From contig NZ_BCQQ01000008.1 in the NCBI RefSeq assembly GCF_001552155.1, positions 24,692-88,691 on the forward strand: a DNA stretch of 64,000 nucleotides. Direction: 5' to 3'. Each line of letters begins with the position of its first letter. Positions within the stretch are counted from its first letter, which is position 1. The notes below the pieces were generated by a model. It ran no database searches and was not told where the DNA came from. It saw only the letters and a program-made list of their open reading frames with translations. Below, in pieces: positions 7,827-16,556 of the stretch. Source of the DNA: Actinomadura formosensis NBRC 14204 (lineage in GTDB: Bacteria; Actinomycetota; Actinomycetes; Streptosporangiales; Streptosporangiaceae). A program made the translations under genes and the position numbers.

Positions 7827-9299
7827 ATGCACGAGGACGTGGAGAGGTGTGTGCGGGCCGTCCAGTCGAAGGACGCGCGCTTCGACGGATGGTTCTTCAC
7901 CGGGGTCGTGACCACCGGGATCTACTGCCGCCCAAGCTGCCCGGTGGTACCGCCCAAGCCGGAGAACATGCGCTTCTACCCGAGTGCTGCCGCCGCCCAG
8001 CAGGCGGGCTTCCGGGCCTGCAAGAGGTGCCGGCCTGACACGTCCCCTGGCTCGCCCGAGTGGAACCACAGGGCGGACGTCGTCGCACGGGCGATGCGCC
8101 TCATCGCGGACGGTGTCGTTGACCGTGAGGGTGTGCCAGGTCTCGCCGGACGTCTTGGCTACAGCACCCGCCAGATCGAACGTCAGCTCAATGCTGAACT
8201 GGGTGCCGGGCCACTTGCTCTGGCGCGGGCTCAGCGTGCTCAGACGGCACGGCTCCTCATCGAAACGACTTCCCTTCCGATGGGGGACGTCGCGTTCGCG
8301 GCGGGCTTCACCAGTATCCGCGCCTTCAACAACAACGTCCGCGAGGTGTTCGCGCTCACCCCGACCGCTCTGCGCGACCGTGCCGCCAAGGGCCACGCAC
8401 CGGCCGGGTCGGGGGCGCTGTCGCTGCGGTTGCCCTTCCGTGCGCCGCTCTGCCCGGACAACCTCTTCGGCCATCTCGCGGCCACCGCCGTCCCCGGCGT
8501 CGAAGAATGGCGGGACGGTGCGTTCCGGCGCACCATGCGCCTGCCTCACGGGCATGGCATCGCGGCCCTCAGCCCGCAGCCCGATTACGTCGCCTGCACG
8601 CTCAGCCTCAGCGACCTGCGCGACCTCACCATCGCGATCAGCCGCTGCCGCTGGATGCTCGACCTGGACGCCGATCCCGTCGCCGTGGACGACCTGCTCC
8701 GCACCGACCCGGTTCTGGCCCCGCTGGTCGACAAGGCCCCCGGGCGACGCGTCCCCCGCACTGTGGACGCCCCTGAGTTCGCCGTACGGGCCGTCCTGGG
8801 GCAGCAGGTTTCGACGGCTGCGGCCCGCACCCACGCGGGACGCCTGGTCACCGCCTATGGCGACCCCATAGACGACCCAGGGGGCGGGCTGACGCACCTC
8901 TTCCCCACCCCGGCCGCGTTGGCCGGCCTTGCCCCGGAGGCACTCGCGTTCCCGAAAGCTCGCCGCACCACCCTCACGACCCTTGTCGACGCGCTTGCGA
9001 GTGACGAGATCGACCTGGGCGTAGGGAGCGACTGGGATGAGGCCCGCGCGCGCTTGTCCGCCCTACCGGGCTTCGGCCCATGGACCGTCGAGACCATCGC
9101 GATGCGTGCTCTCGGAGACCCGGACGCGTTCATCCCCGGCGACCTGGGAATCCGGGCCGCCGCCAGGAGCCTCGACCTTCCGGCCACTCCCGTGGCCCTC
9201 ACCCGGCGTGCCGCCCAATGGCGCCCTTGGCGCGCCTACGCCGTCCAGTACCTGTGGGCCACGGGCGACCACCCCATCAACCTGCTTCCTGCACACTGA
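7827..9299 (+). CDS. Ada N-terminal domain - AraC HTH - AlkA DNA-3-methyladenine glycosylase fusion
   Basis: A 490-residue alkylation-response protein that combines a sensor-regulator and a base-excision repair enzyme. Residues about 1-75 form the Ada zinc domain with its four Cys (IYCRPSC and ACKRC), which in Ada accepts methyl groups from DNA phosphotriesters. Residues about 80-190 are an AraC-type helix-turn-helix (MGDVAFAAGFTSIRAFNNNVREVF). From about 195 to the end is AlkA: an N-terminal AlkA domain, then the HhH region LSALPGFGPWTVETIAMRALGDPDAF with the catalytic Asp near PGDLG. This fusion is common in actinobacteria. It is followed 8 bp later by ogt. The ATG at 7827 lacks a well-spaced ribosome site, so the start is slightly uncertain. 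Confidence 0.93.
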   Translation: MHEDVERCVRAVQSKDARFDGWFFTGVVTTGIYCRPSCPVVPPKPENMRFYPSAAAAQQAGFRACKRCRPDTSPGSPEWNHRADVVARAMRLIADGVVDREGVPGLAGRLGYSTRQIERQLNAELGAGPLALARAQRAQTARLLIETTSLPMGDVAFAAGFTSIRAFNNNVREVFALTPTALRDRAAKGHAPAGSGALSLRLPFRAPLCPDNLFGHLAATAVPGVEEWRDGAFRRTMRLPHGHGIAALSPQPDYVACTLSLSDLRDLTIAISRCRWMLDLDADPVAVDDLLRTDPVLAPLVDKAPGRRVPRTVDAPEFAVRAVLGQQVSTAAARTHAGRLVTAYGDPIDDPGGGLTHLFPTPAALAGLAPEALAFPKARRTTLTTLVDALASDEIDLGVGSDWDEARARLSALPGFGPWTVETIAMRALGDPDAFIPGDLGIRAAARSLDLPATPVALTRRAAQWRPWRAYAVQYLWATGDHPINLLPAH

Positions 9300-9307
9300 G
9301 GAACCTC

Positions 9308-9820
9308 ATGCCTGCACACGTCGTCCTGGACAGCCCCGTCGGCCCCCTCACTCTGGTGGCCACAGACGGCGCCCTGTCCGGGCTTTACATGGAGAAGCAG
9401 CGGCACCTTCCGTCCGAAGAGACCTTCGGTGCGCCAGGTGACCCCGGCGACGAACCCTTCGCGACCGTCGCCGCCCAACTCACCGCGTACTTCGCCGGTG
9501 AACTGACCGAATTCGACGTGTCGCTCGCCCTCCACGGGACGCCTTTCCAAAAGCGCGTCTGGGCGGCACTCCAGGAGATCCCCTACGGGGAGACCACTAC
9601 ATACGGCGAACTCGCCGTCGAGATCGGCAAACCGTCCGCGTCCCGTGCGGTCGGCCTCGCCAACGGACGCAACCCGGTCGGCGTCATCGTCCCCTGCCAC
9701 CGCGTCATCGGCTCCACCGGCTCCCTCACCGGCTACGGCGGCGGCCTCGACCGCAAGCGCTACCTCCTCGGATTCGAACGCGGGATCCGCGGCGGAGACG
9801 GCGGGGCGACCCTCTTCTGA
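9308..9820 (+). CDS. ogt: Methylated-DNA--protein-cysteine methyltransferase (Ogt)
   Basis: Removes O6-alkyl groups from guanine by suicide transfer to its own Cys. At 170 residues it has the expected size. The active-site motif VIVPCHRVIG is intact, as are the preceding DNA-binding HTH segment TTYGELAVEIGKPSASRAVGLANGRNP and the C-terminal LTGYGGGLDRKRYLL. The stop-to-start gap from the Ada-AlkA fusion is 8 bp, so the two are co-transcribed as an alkylation-repair operon that the upstream protein probably controls. Confidence 0.96.
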   Translation: MPAHVVLDSPVGPLTLVATDGALSGLYMEKQRHLPSEETFGAPGDPGDEPFATVAAQLTAYFAGELTEFDVSLALHGTPFQKRVWAALQEIPYGETTTYGELAVEIGKPSASRAVGLANGRNPVGVIVPCHRVIGSTGSLTGYGGGLDRKRYLLGFERGIRGGDGGATLF

Positions 9821-9897
9821 CCCGTGTCCGGCTCGTTTGTCAGAGGTCCCGGCTAACGTGCCCTACGTAGACGTTCACCGTGGGAAGGCTGATCGAG

Positions 9898-11043
9898 GTG
9901 GAGTTCCGAGTCGACCGGCAGACGCTCGCCGACGCCGTCGCGTGGGCGGCGCGGACCCTGCCGTCCCGTCCCGCCCTCCCCATCCTCGCGGGCATGCTCA
10001 TCGAGGTCACCGGCGAAGGTGAACTGACCCTGGCCGGGTTCGACTACGAGGTCTCCGCGCAGGCCCGGGAGGACGCCGACGTCACCGAACCGGGGCGTGT
10101 GCTCGTCCCCGGGCGGCTGCTGTCGGACATCGTCCGCAATCTCCCCGCGCAGCCGGTGGAGGTCTTCACGAAGGGCTCCGAGGTGGTCGTCCGCTGCGGC
10201 CCCGCCGAGTTCGGCCTGCTGACGATGCCCGTCGAGGACTACCCCACCCTCCCCGAGCCGCCCGCCCGCGCGGGCACCGTCCCCGGCGACGTGTTCGCCA
10301 CCGCGGTCGCCCAGGTCACGCCCGCCGCCGGACGCGACGACACGCTGCCCATGCTCACCGGCGTCCGGATCGACATCGAGGGCGACACGATGTGGCTGGC
10401 CTGCACCGACCGCTACCGCATCGCCGCCCGCGAGCTGACCTGGTCGCCCGCCGACCCCGGCTTCACCGCCGGCGTCGTCGTCCCCGCCCGCACCCTCGCC
10501 GACACCGCCAAGTCGATCAAACGCGGCGCCGGCGTCGAGATCGGCCTCGCCGGCAGGGCCGACACCCTCATCGGCGTCTCCGGCGGCGGTCGCAGCATGA
10601 CCAGCCGCCTCCTGGACGACCAGTACATCAACTACAGGTCCCGCCTCACCGGCACCTGGTCGTCGGTCGCCGAGATCCCCGTCGCCCCGTTCGTCGAGGC
10701 GATCAAGCGCGCCGCCCTCGTCACCGAGCGCGGCACCCCGATCCGCCTGGCCCTCACCGCGGGCGAGGTCCGCATCCGCGCCGCCACCGGTGACTCCGCC
10801 CGCGCCAACGAAGCGCTTGCGGTGAGCCTCACCGGCGATGACGTCGATATCGCGTTCGCCCCCCAGTACCTCCTGGACGGCCTGGCCGGCATCGACACCG
10901 AATACGCCCGCCTCGAATGCGCGGGCCCCACCAAACCCGCCCTCCTCACCGCCATCCCCGACCGGAAGGACGATGAGGAGCCCCCGCCCGAAACCGACAC
11001 CGGCTACCGCTACCTGGCCATGCCCGTCCGCCTGACCTCCTGA
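9898..11043 (+). CDS. DNA polymerase III beta sliding clamp (DnaN paralogue)
   Basis: A 381-residue clamp protein with three repeats of the beta-clamp fold. It opens with EFRVDRQTLADAVAWAARTLPSRPALPILAGM, and has TLPMLTGVRIDIEGDTMWLACTDRYRIA in domain 2 and YLLDGLAGID plus a C-terminal RYLAMPVRL in domain 3. I prefer the GTG at 9898 to that at 9880 because it gives the usual actinobacterial start and a GGGAAGG site lies nine bases upstream. It is not next to dnaA, recF or gyrB, so it is probably a second copy rather than the replicative dnaN. It lies directly after the alkylation-repair pair, which suggests a role in repair or translesion synthesis, though that is inference. Confidence 0.88.
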   Translation: MEFRVDRQTLADAVAWAARTLPSRPALPILAGMLIEVTGEGELTLAGFDYEVSAQAREDADVTEPGRVLVPGRLLSDIVRNLPAQPVEVFTKGSEVVVRCGPAEFGLLTMPVEDYPTLPEPPARAGTVPGDVFATAVAQVTPAAGRDDTLPMLTGVRIDIEGDTMWLACTDRYRIAARELTWSPADPGFTAGVVVPARTLADTAKSIKRGAGVEIGLAGRADTLIGVSGGGRSMTSRLLDDQYINYRSRLTGTWSSVAEIPVAPFVEAIKRAALVTERGTPIRLALTAGEVRIRAATGDSARANEALAVSLTGDDVDIAFAPQYLLDGLAGIDTEYARLECAGPTKPALLTAIPDRKDDEEPPPETDTGYRYLAMPVRLTS

Positions 11044-11085
11044 CCCACCGCGCCCGCCCGCCGGCCACGGACGGCGAGGGGACGG

Positions 11086-11649
11086 CTAGAGATCCAGGAC
11101 GGCCAGGACGAAGCGGACCTCGCCCTCGCCCGCGTTGCCGTACGAATGGGGGCGGTCGCCGACGAAGACCGCGGCGGCCCCCTCCTCGACCAGGTCCGTC
11201 CGGCCGTCCACAACGAGGGTCAGCGTGCCCTGCTCCACATAGACGATCTCCTTGGTGCCCGGCACATGCGCGTCGCTCTCCCGCGTCTCGCCGGGCTGGA
11301 GCACCCAGCGCCACAGCTCCAGCGACGGCCGCGGGTCGCTGCCGGCCAGCAGCGTCCCCGTCCCGCCGCGCTCGCCCTCCCACAGGACGACGTGCCGCTC
11401 GGGCCGGAACATCCGCACCGGCGGCTCCTCCTCCACCTGCACGAGCCGCGTCAACGGGACGCCGAGCGCGTCCGAGATCCGGATGAGCGTCCCCAGGTTC
11501 GGGTTGCCGCGCCCCTGCTCCAGCCCCACCAGGACGCCCTTGCTCACCCCGGCGCGCCCGGCCAGCTCGTCCAGGCTCCAGCTGTGCCCGGCCCGCAACG
11601 CCCGGACGGTCCGCGCCACGGCCTCCCCGATCGCCTCCTGCCCGCTCAT
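11086..11649 (-). CDS. XRE-family regulator with C-terminal cupin domain
   Basis: A 187-residue repressor or activator. The N-terminal helix-turn-helix (about residues 10-65, LDELAGRAGVSKGVLVGLEQGRGNPNLGTLIRISDAL) is followed by a cupin beta-barrel (about 100-187, with HVPGTKEIVYVEQGTLTLVVDG) likely to bind a small ligand. GGAGG sits upstream of the ATG. It diverges from the B3/B4 gene, whose promoter lies in the shared intergenic region, so it probably controls that gene and the downstream EamA transporter. Confidence 0.9.
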   Translation of the reverse strand: MSGQEAIGEAVARTVRALRAGHSWSLDELAGRAGVSKGVLVGLEQGRGNPNLGTLIRISDALGVPLTRLVQVEEEPPVRMFRPERHVVLWEGERGGTGTLLAGSDPRPSLELWRWVLQPGETRESDAHVPGTKEIVYVEQGTLTLVVDGRTDLVEEGAAAVFVGDRPHSYGNAGEGEVRFVLAVLDL

Positions 11650-11834
11650 CGTCCTCCAGCATCTGTCGGCGTCGCGCGCCCGCCAGGGCCGGCGCGGGCG
11701 GCCGCCGCATCACCCGATCCGCTATGCGATCAGTGTCCCGCAACCCCGCCGGTGCCCCGTCCCCCCGTCCACAACCCCCAGGTCGTGGCCGGCTCACATC
11801 CCGCCGAGCCGTCGGTCTCGGAGCGGGAAACGGC

Positions 11835-11864
11835 TTGGTCCGCACCGCTGGCGGTCGGTATAAT
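11835..11864 (+). promoter_or_regulatory. Sigma70-type promoter for the B3/B4-EamA operon
   Basis: A perfect TATAAT lies at 11859-11864 with TTGGTC at 11835-11840, an 18 bp spacer, about 40 bp before the start codon at 11905. A consensus minus-10 is rare in such GC-rich DNA. The divergent XRE-cupin protein is the likely regulator. Confidence 0.6.
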
Positions 11865-11904
11865 GCTACGGGCGTTTCATTAAAGTGACCGTATGGAGGG
11901 TCGG

Positions 11905-12570
11905 ATGTTGGAGCGGGTTGTCGTGGACGAGGCCGTCCGGGAGTTGCGTCCCGACTTCGCCGTGCTCGTCATGAGCGCCGAGGGACTGGTGAACGGGCCC
12001 GGCGATCAGGTGTCGGAGGGCTGGCTGGCCGAGGCCGCCGGGAAGGCCGACCCCGGTGATCCGCATGTGGAGGCCTGGCGTGCGGCCTACCGGGCGTTCG
12101 GCGCCAAGCCGCAGCGGACCCGGCCCTCGGTGGACGCGCTGCTGCGGCGTGCCGAGGCGCTCCCGTCCATCAACAAGGTCGTGGACGCCTACAACGCGGT
12201 CAGCGTCGAGTATGCGCTGCCGATCGGCGGTGAGGACCTCGATGCCTATCAGGGGGCGGCGCGGCTGGTCAGGGCCGCGGGAGACGAGCCCTTCGACGTG
12301 ATCGCGGGCGGGGAGCCCGCCGTCGAGCACCCGGACGCCGGCGAGGTCGTCTGGCGGGACGACCGGGGGGTCACCTGCCGGCGCTGGAACTGGCGGCAGT
12401 GCGTCCGGACGCGGCTGACGCAGCGCACGAAGAACGGCCTCTTCCTGCTCGAACGCCTTGAGCCGTACCCCATCGAGCGGCTGCGCGAGGCGGGCGACCG
12501 GCTGGCGGAGCGGCTCCGCGTGATCGCGCCGGACGTCCGGGTCGAGACCCGCCTGATCGGCGGGCGGTGA
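11905..12570 (+). CDS. B3/B4 tRNA-binding-domain protein
   Basis: A 221-residue stand-alone version of the B3/B4 domain of phenylalanyl-tRNA synthetase beta chain. The family's segments are present: ADPGDPHVEAWRAAYRAFG, INKVVDAYNAVSVEYALPIGGEDLDAY and GEVVWRDDRGVTCRRWNWRQCVRT. The stand-alone family is thought to edit or bind aminoacyl-tRNA or amino-acid-like ligands, but its role is not settled. The ATG at 11905 has GGAGGG just upstream. The EamA transporter follows with a one-base overlap, so a shared small-molecule function (transport plus editing) is plausible. Confidence 0.85.
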   Translation: MLERVVVDEAVRELRPDFAVLVMSAEGLVNGPGDQVSEGWLAEAAGKADPGDPHVEAWRAAYRAFGAKPQRTRPSVDALLRRAEALPSINKVVDAYNAVSVEYALPIGGEDLDAYQGAARLVRAAGDEPFDVIAGGEPAVEHPDAGEVVWRDDRGVTCRRWNWRQCVRTRLTQRTKNGLFLLERLEPYPIERLREAGDRLAERLRVIAPDVRVETRLIGGR

Positions 12571-13436
12571 TGGTCACCGTCCTGGCGCTCGGCGCCGCCC
12601 TCGCCTATGGCACCGCCGACTTCCTCGGCGGCGCCGTGGCCCGCAAGTCGACCGCGTTGAAGGCCCTGACCTGGTGTGTCCCGGTGGGGCTCGCGGTCGT
12701 CCTGGTGGCGGCGCTGCTCGGCGGCGGGAACGCCGCTCCCGGGCCGATGGCCTGGGGGCTCCTGGGGGGCATGACCGGTGGGGCCGGGCTGATCGCGTTC
12801 TACCGGGCGCTCGCCCGCGGGCCGATGAGCGTGGTGGCGCCGGTGTCCGCGCTGGCCGCGGCGGTGCTGCCGGTGGCGGTGGGCATCGCGCGAGGCGAAC
12901 GGCTGAACGCCTCCGTCCTCGCCGGCGTGCTGCTGTGCCTCGTCGCGATCGGGCTGGTCAGCATGGAGGCCGGAGACGGCGGGAAGGCCGCGTCCGGCCG
13001 GCGGCCGGTGGATTCGGGCCCGCTCATGGCCGGGGTGTCCGGTGCCTGCTTCGGTGTCTTCTTCGTTCTGCTGAAGGCGGCGGGGAACGGCGCCGGGCTC
13101 TGGCCGGTCGTCGGCGCTCGCGTCGGCACCCTGTTCATCGTGGCCGTGGCGCTGCTGTTCATGGTGGCCCGCGGCCGCGACCTGGGCCCGCGGATGTCCG
13201 GACGGGCGCTGATCGGGCTGGCGCTCCTGTCCGGCGGCCTGGACGCGGGCGCGAACGTCCTGTACTTCCTCGCGGTCCACGGCGGCATGCTCAGCCTGGC
13301 CGCCGTCCTCACGTCCCTCTACCCGGCGATCACCGTCCTGCTGGCGAGGGTCGCCTACAGTGAGCGCCTGCGCGTCATCCAGCGCGTGGGCATGGCCGTC
13401 GCCGTCGCCGGCGTGGCATTGGTCACGGTCGGCTGA
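12570..13436 (+). CDS. EamA/DMT-family transporter
   Basis: A 288-residue, 10-helix membrane protein built of two EamA repeats (starting near residues 1 and 145). FYRALARGPMSVVAPVSALAAAVLP in repeat 1 and VLYFLAVHGGMLSLAAVLTSLYPAITVLLA in repeat 2 are typical. It starts at the ATG overlapping the upstream TGA by one base, so it is translationally coupled to the B3/B4 gene. Substrate unknown; many relatives export amino acids or metabolites. Confidence 0.9.
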   Translation: MVTVLALGAALAYGTADFLGGAVARKSTALKALTWCVPVGLAVVLVAALLGGGNAAPGPMAWGLLGGMTGGAGLIAFYRALARGPMSVVAPVSALAAAVLPVAVGIARGERLNASVLAGVLLCLVAIGLVSMEAGDGGKAASGRRPVDSGPLMAGVSGACFGVFFVLLKAAGNGAGLWPVVGARVGTLFIVAVALLFMVARGRDLGPRMSGRALIGLALLSGGLDAGANVLYFLAVHGGMLSLAAVLTSLYPAITVLLARVAYSERLRVIQRVGMAVAVAGVALVTVG

Positions 13437-13443
13437 CATGAGC

Positions 13444-13479
13444 GAAGGCCGCCGCCCCGGTTGCGGGACGGCGGCCTTC
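13444..13479 (-). terminator. Hairpin terminator after tRNA-Ser(CGA) and the EamA gene
   Basis: An 11 bp perfect stem, GAAGGCCGCCG pairing with CGGCGGCCTTC, closes a 14-base loop. It lies between two converging transcription units, 8 bp from the tRNA 3' end and 8 bp from the EamA stop, so it may serve both strands. No long U run is present. Confidence 0.7.
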
Positions 13480-13486
13480 GCGCCTG

Positions 13487-13571
13487 CGGTGGTGGTGGGA
13501 TTCGAACCCACGGAAGCTTGCACTTCACACGCTTTCGAGGCGTGCGCCCTCGTCCACTAGGCGACACCACC
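13487..13571 (-). tRNA. tRNA-Ser(CGA)
   Basis: An 85-base class II tRNA. The acceptor stem GGTGGTG pairs perfectly with CACCACC, the T arm is GTGGG-TTCGAAT-CCCAC, and the anticodon stem CACGC/GCGTG closes the loop CTCGAAA, giving anticodon CGA (reads UCG). The long variable arm and discriminator G are serine-type. CCA is not encoded. It lies 10 bp after the tadA stop codon on the same strand. Confidence 0.96.
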
Positions 13572-13581
13572 GCGGGAGAGC

Positions 13582-14064
13582 CTACCCGACTCTGCGGCGG
13601 GTGAAGAACTCGATAAGCGGGGCGGCGCACTCGTCGGCCAGTACCTCGGCGATCACTTCGGGCCGGTGGTTGAGCCGCCGGTCCCGGACGACGTCCCACA
13701 GCGACCCCACGGCACCCGCCTTCGGGTCGGCCGCCCCGTAGACGACGCGGTCCAGCCGGGCCTGGACGGCCGCGCCCGCGCACATCGTGCAGGGCTCCAG
13801 CGTGACGACCAGCGTGCAGCCCGCCAGCCGCCACGACCCGAGGGACGCCGCCGCCTCCCGCATCGCGATGATCTCCGCGTGCCCGGTCGGGTCGGCGGAG
13901 CGCTCGCGGTCGTTGTGCCCGGTGCCGATGATCTCGCCGGACGCGTCCAGCACGACCGCGCCGACCGGAACCTCCCCGCTCTCGGCCGCCTTCCGCGCCT
14001 CGTCCAGGGCCCGACGCATCGCCGGCACGAACCCCGCGACGACCGGATCCCCCGGGTCAGTCAC
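13582..14064 (-). CDS. tadA: tRNA-specific adenosine deaminase TadA
   Basis: Converts adenosine-34 to inosine in tRNA-Arg(ACG). At 160 residues it matches the family. The zinc and catalytic motifs are intact: HAE in GHAEIIAMREA and the Cys pair in EPCTMCAGAAV. I chose the GTG at 14064, which overlaps the stop of the upstream tadA-associated gene by 8 bp; the longer open frame reads as Ser/Pro-rich shadow sequence of that neighbour. Translational coupling to the associated gene and the tRNA-Ser directly downstream make this a small tRNA-function cluster. Confidence 0.95.
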   Translation of the reverse strand: MTDPGDPVVAGFVPAMRRALDEARKAAESGEVPVGAVVLDASGEIIGTGHNDRERSADPTGHAEIIAMREAAASLGSWRLAGCTLVVTLEPCTMCAGAAVQARLDRVVYGAADPKAGAVGSLWDVVRDRRLNHRPEVIAEVLADECAAPLIEFFTRRRVG

Positions 14065-14494
14065 GGAGGCGGTCGAATTCTTCGCCGAAGCCGGCCTGTT
14101 CGGCGATGGTGAGGAGGGCGTCGCCGGGGATGGCGCGTTCGCCGAGGTCGGTGAGCTGGTCGGCGGCGAGGCCGAGGTCTTCGAGGAGGGCCGGGTCACC
14201 GCCGGACTCGCCGTCGGGGACCTCGCCGACGAGCTGCTGGAGCAGCGAGCCGAGCCCGTCCTGGCGGACGGTGGACACGTAGGCGCGCGGCTCGTCCGTC
14301 CCGTCCAGCCGGACGATCGCGAACCAGTCGTCGTCCTGCTCGACCATCAGCACCACGGGGTCGCCGTAGGACTCGACGGCGGCCTCCCGCATCAGGTCGG
14401 CGACATCGTCGACGTGGTCCGCCTCGGCGAGGGCGGCCTCGGCACCGACCCAGCCTTGCGGGGTCCGCGCGAACACGGCGGCGAAGTAGGACAC
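14057..14494 (-). CDS. tRNA adenosine deaminase-associated protein
   Basis: A 145-residue acidic protein of the small actinobacterial family found directly upstream of tadA (the TIGR03941 type). Recognisable parts are the start VSYFAAVFARTPQGW, DVADLMREAAVESYGDPVVLMVEQDDDWFAIVRLDG and the end LLTIAEQAGFGEEFDRL. Function unknown; the fixed linkage suggests it assists TadA. The GTG at 14494 is chosen by family resemblance, since no clear ribosome site decides it; the frame opens six codons earlier. It overlaps tadA by 8 bp. A second paralogue lies just upstream. Confidence 0.82.
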   Translation of the reverse strand: MSYFAAVFARTPQGWVGAEAALAEADHVDDVADLMREAAVESYGDPVVLMVEQDDDWFAIVRLDGTDEPRAYVSTVRQDGLGSLLQQLVGEVPDGESGGDPALLEDLGLAADQLTDLGERAIPGDALLTIAEQAGFGEEFDRLRD

Positions 14495-14619
14495 GTGCTC
14501 ATTGTGACCCACGGGGTTGCCAGGGTCACACCCCTTTGTGCGGGCGGAATCCGCCCCCGGCTCCCCGGCGGCGGCCGTGCATGAACTTCGGTTCTGTCCG
14601 GTGGGGGACGGGCCTGCGC

Positions 14620-15105
14620 CTAGGGGACGGCGTCGAGGGCGCGTTCGAAGGCGGGGGCGAAGCCGATGCGGCCGGCGACGCTGAGGAGCATCTCGTCCGG
14701 GTAGAGCTCCAGGTCACCGGAGATCGCGCCGAGTTCCATCTCGTCAAGGCCCAGATCGGCGAAGATCGACATGTCGCCGACGGGCAGGACCTGGTCGAGT
14801 TCCTCGTCGTCCGGGACGGGGATGTCCAGATAGTCGAGGACCTGGCGGGCCAGCGGCCAGTCGACCGAGGCCGTGACGTCCGACAGGAACACCATGACCT
14901 CGTCGCCCAGCAGGCGGATCGCGACGAAGAAGTCGTCGCCGACCGAGACCAGCCCGACCGTGCCGCCGAGGCTCGGCTGCTGGCGCAGGGCATGGATCAG
15001 CCCCGCGAGGTCCTCGGTCAACGCCACCGGGAGGATCTCGGCCTCCCAGCTCTCGTCTTCCCGATACACCACGACGGCGAAGTCCGTCGCGTCCACATCC
15101 GTCAT
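14620..15105 (-). CDS. Second tRNA adenosine deaminase-associated-like protein
   Basis: A 161-residue acidic paralogue of the next gene. Both share a layout: an N-terminal strand ([18 protein letters not shown]), a helix [41 protein letters not shown], and a C-terminus [28 protein letters not shown] that parallels the LLTIAEQAGFGEEFDRL end of the other copy. The ATG at 15105 has a GGGGTGG stretch upstream. Function unknown. It lies about 125 bp upstream of its paralogue and on the same strand. Confidence 0.8.
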   Translation of the reverse strand: MTDVDATDFAVVVYREDESWEAEILPVALTEDLAGLIHALRQQPSLGGTVGLVSVGDDFFVAIRLLGDEVMVFLSDVTASVDWPLARQVLDYLDIPVPDDEELDQVLPVGDMSIFADLGLDEMELGAISGDLELYPDEMLLSVAGRIGFAPAFERALDAVP

Positions 15106-15259
15106 TTCCACCCCACCGGCGCGTCTCCTGCCAGGGAATGGTGGCAGATGCGGCGCCCGCTCGCGTGCCCCACCGCCAAACTCGGCACCGTACCCGGAGG
15201 TGAGGCCGGGAGTCGGCACCGTATACCGGTCCTGGCGGCAAGAACCTATCCAATCCGCA

Positions 15260-15658
15260 TCAATTGATGCGGAAGGTGCGGCGGCGCAGCACCGCGTGGA
15301 TCCGCGCGCGGCGCGACCGGTGCGGGGTGACCCGGCGCCGCAGCTCACGGGCCTCGGCCAGTTCGCGCAGGAAGATGGCCCGGCGGCGCAGATGCTCGCG
15401 GACCTGCTCGGGGGAGATGTCGCCCTGGGGGCCGGGACGTGCCGGTGCGTCCTCGGCTGTGACATCGGTCACCCCGGTGCCCGCGGGCTGGGGCGCGGGC
15501 TCGGAAGCCGGTGCGGGAGTTGCGGATTCGGCGGGTTCGGAGGGGTCGGGAGGAGGCGCCGCGGCCTCGGGGGGAGGCACGGCGGGGGCGGGCGGATCGG
15601 GCGCGGATTCGCGGGCCCGCGCCGGTCCCCTCGGCTGGCGACCGCTTTGGCTGCTCAT
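15260..15658 (-). CDS. Hypothetical protein, Pro/Ala-rich with basic C-terminus
   Basis: A 132-residue protein I do not recognise. Residues 10-80 are Pro/Ala/Glu-rich and probably disordered; residues 82-130 are a helical, strongly basic stretch ([29 protein letters not shown] then [20 protein letters not shown]). The basic tail could bind nucleic acid or membrane, but this is a guess. It diverges from upp, with 84 bp between starts. Confidence 0.6.
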   Translation of the reverse strand: MSSQSGRQPRGPARARESAPDPPAPAVPPPEAAAPPPDPSEPAESATPAPASEPAPQPAGTGVTDVTAEDAPARPGPQGDISPEQVREHLRRRAIFLRELAEARELRRRVTPHRSRRARIHAVLRRRTFRIN

Positions 15659-15742
15659 ATCGCCATACTGCCCAGCTCAACGGCGTCCTATCCTGTTCGG
15701 CACGGTCCGGCCGACCGAGAGCGGGTGGGCTACGGTGAGCGC

Positions 15743-16381
15743 ATGCAGACCCTCGCCGTCGACCACCCCCTCGTCGCGCACAAGCTCACGACGCTGCGGG
15801 ACGTCCGCACCGACTCCCCCACCTTCCGGCGTCTGGCGGACGAACTGGTCACCCTGCTCGCCTACGAGGCCACGCGCGATGTCCGGGTCGCCGCGGCGAC
15901 CGTCCAGACCCCCCTCGTCGAGGCCGAGGGCGTCCAGCTCGCGAGCCCGAAGCCGCTGGTCGTGCCGATCCTGCGCGCCGGCCTCGGGATGCTGGACGGG
16001 ATGACGCGCCTGCTGCCCACCGCCGAGGTCGGCTTCCTCGGCATGATCCGGGACGAGGGCACGCTGCAGGCGCAGACGTACGCGACCCGCCTGCCGGACG
16101 ACCTGTCGGGACGGCAGTGCTACGTCCTCGACCCGATGCTCGCGACCGGCGGGACGCTCGCCGCCGCGATCCGGCTGCTGTTCGACCGGGGCGCCGACGA
16201 CGTCACCGCGATCTGCCTGCTCGCCGCCCCGGAGGGGCTGAAGTACATGGAGCGGGCGTTCGCCGGCGTCTCGGCGCCGGTCCGGGTGGTCACGGCCGCG
16301 ATCGACTCGCACCTCAACGAGCAGGGCTTCATCATGCCGGGCCTCGGGGACGCGGGGGACCGCCTCTACGGCGTCGTCTGA
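15743..16381 (+). CDS. upp: Uracil phosphoribosyltransferase
   Basis: Salvages uracil with PRPP to make UMP. At 212 residues it is the expected length. The PRPP-binding loop appears as [20 protein letters not shown], the substrate region as [14 protein letters not shown], and the C-terminal family signature as [16 protein letters not shown]. The ATG at 15743 gives the standard N-terminus [19 protein letters not shown]; the open frame extends far upstream only as a shadow of the opposite strand. Confidence 0.96.
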   Translation: MQTLAVDHPLVAHKLTTLRDVRTDSPTFRRLADELVTLLAYEATRDVRVAAATVQTPLVEAEGVQLASPKPLVVPILRAGLGMLDGMTRLLPTAEVGFLGMIRDEGTLQAQTYATRLPDDLSGRQCYVLDPMLATGGTLAAAIRLLFDRGADDVTAICLLAAPEGLKYMERAFAGVSAPVRVVTAAIDSHLNEQGFIMPGLGDAGDRLYGVV

Positions 16382-16556
16382 GCACGTCCCGGCAATACCG
16401 GCAATATGCCCCAAGTCAGGCGTGACCTGCGATGTTCGTTCGCTGCGGCATGGGGTACCACCCCCCTTACGGAACGCCAGGGCGCGTTCCCCTCCGCCGT
16501 CCCGGCACAGGGGACCGCTACGGACCGGGCGGTGCGAGCGAGCACGGGGAAACGTG

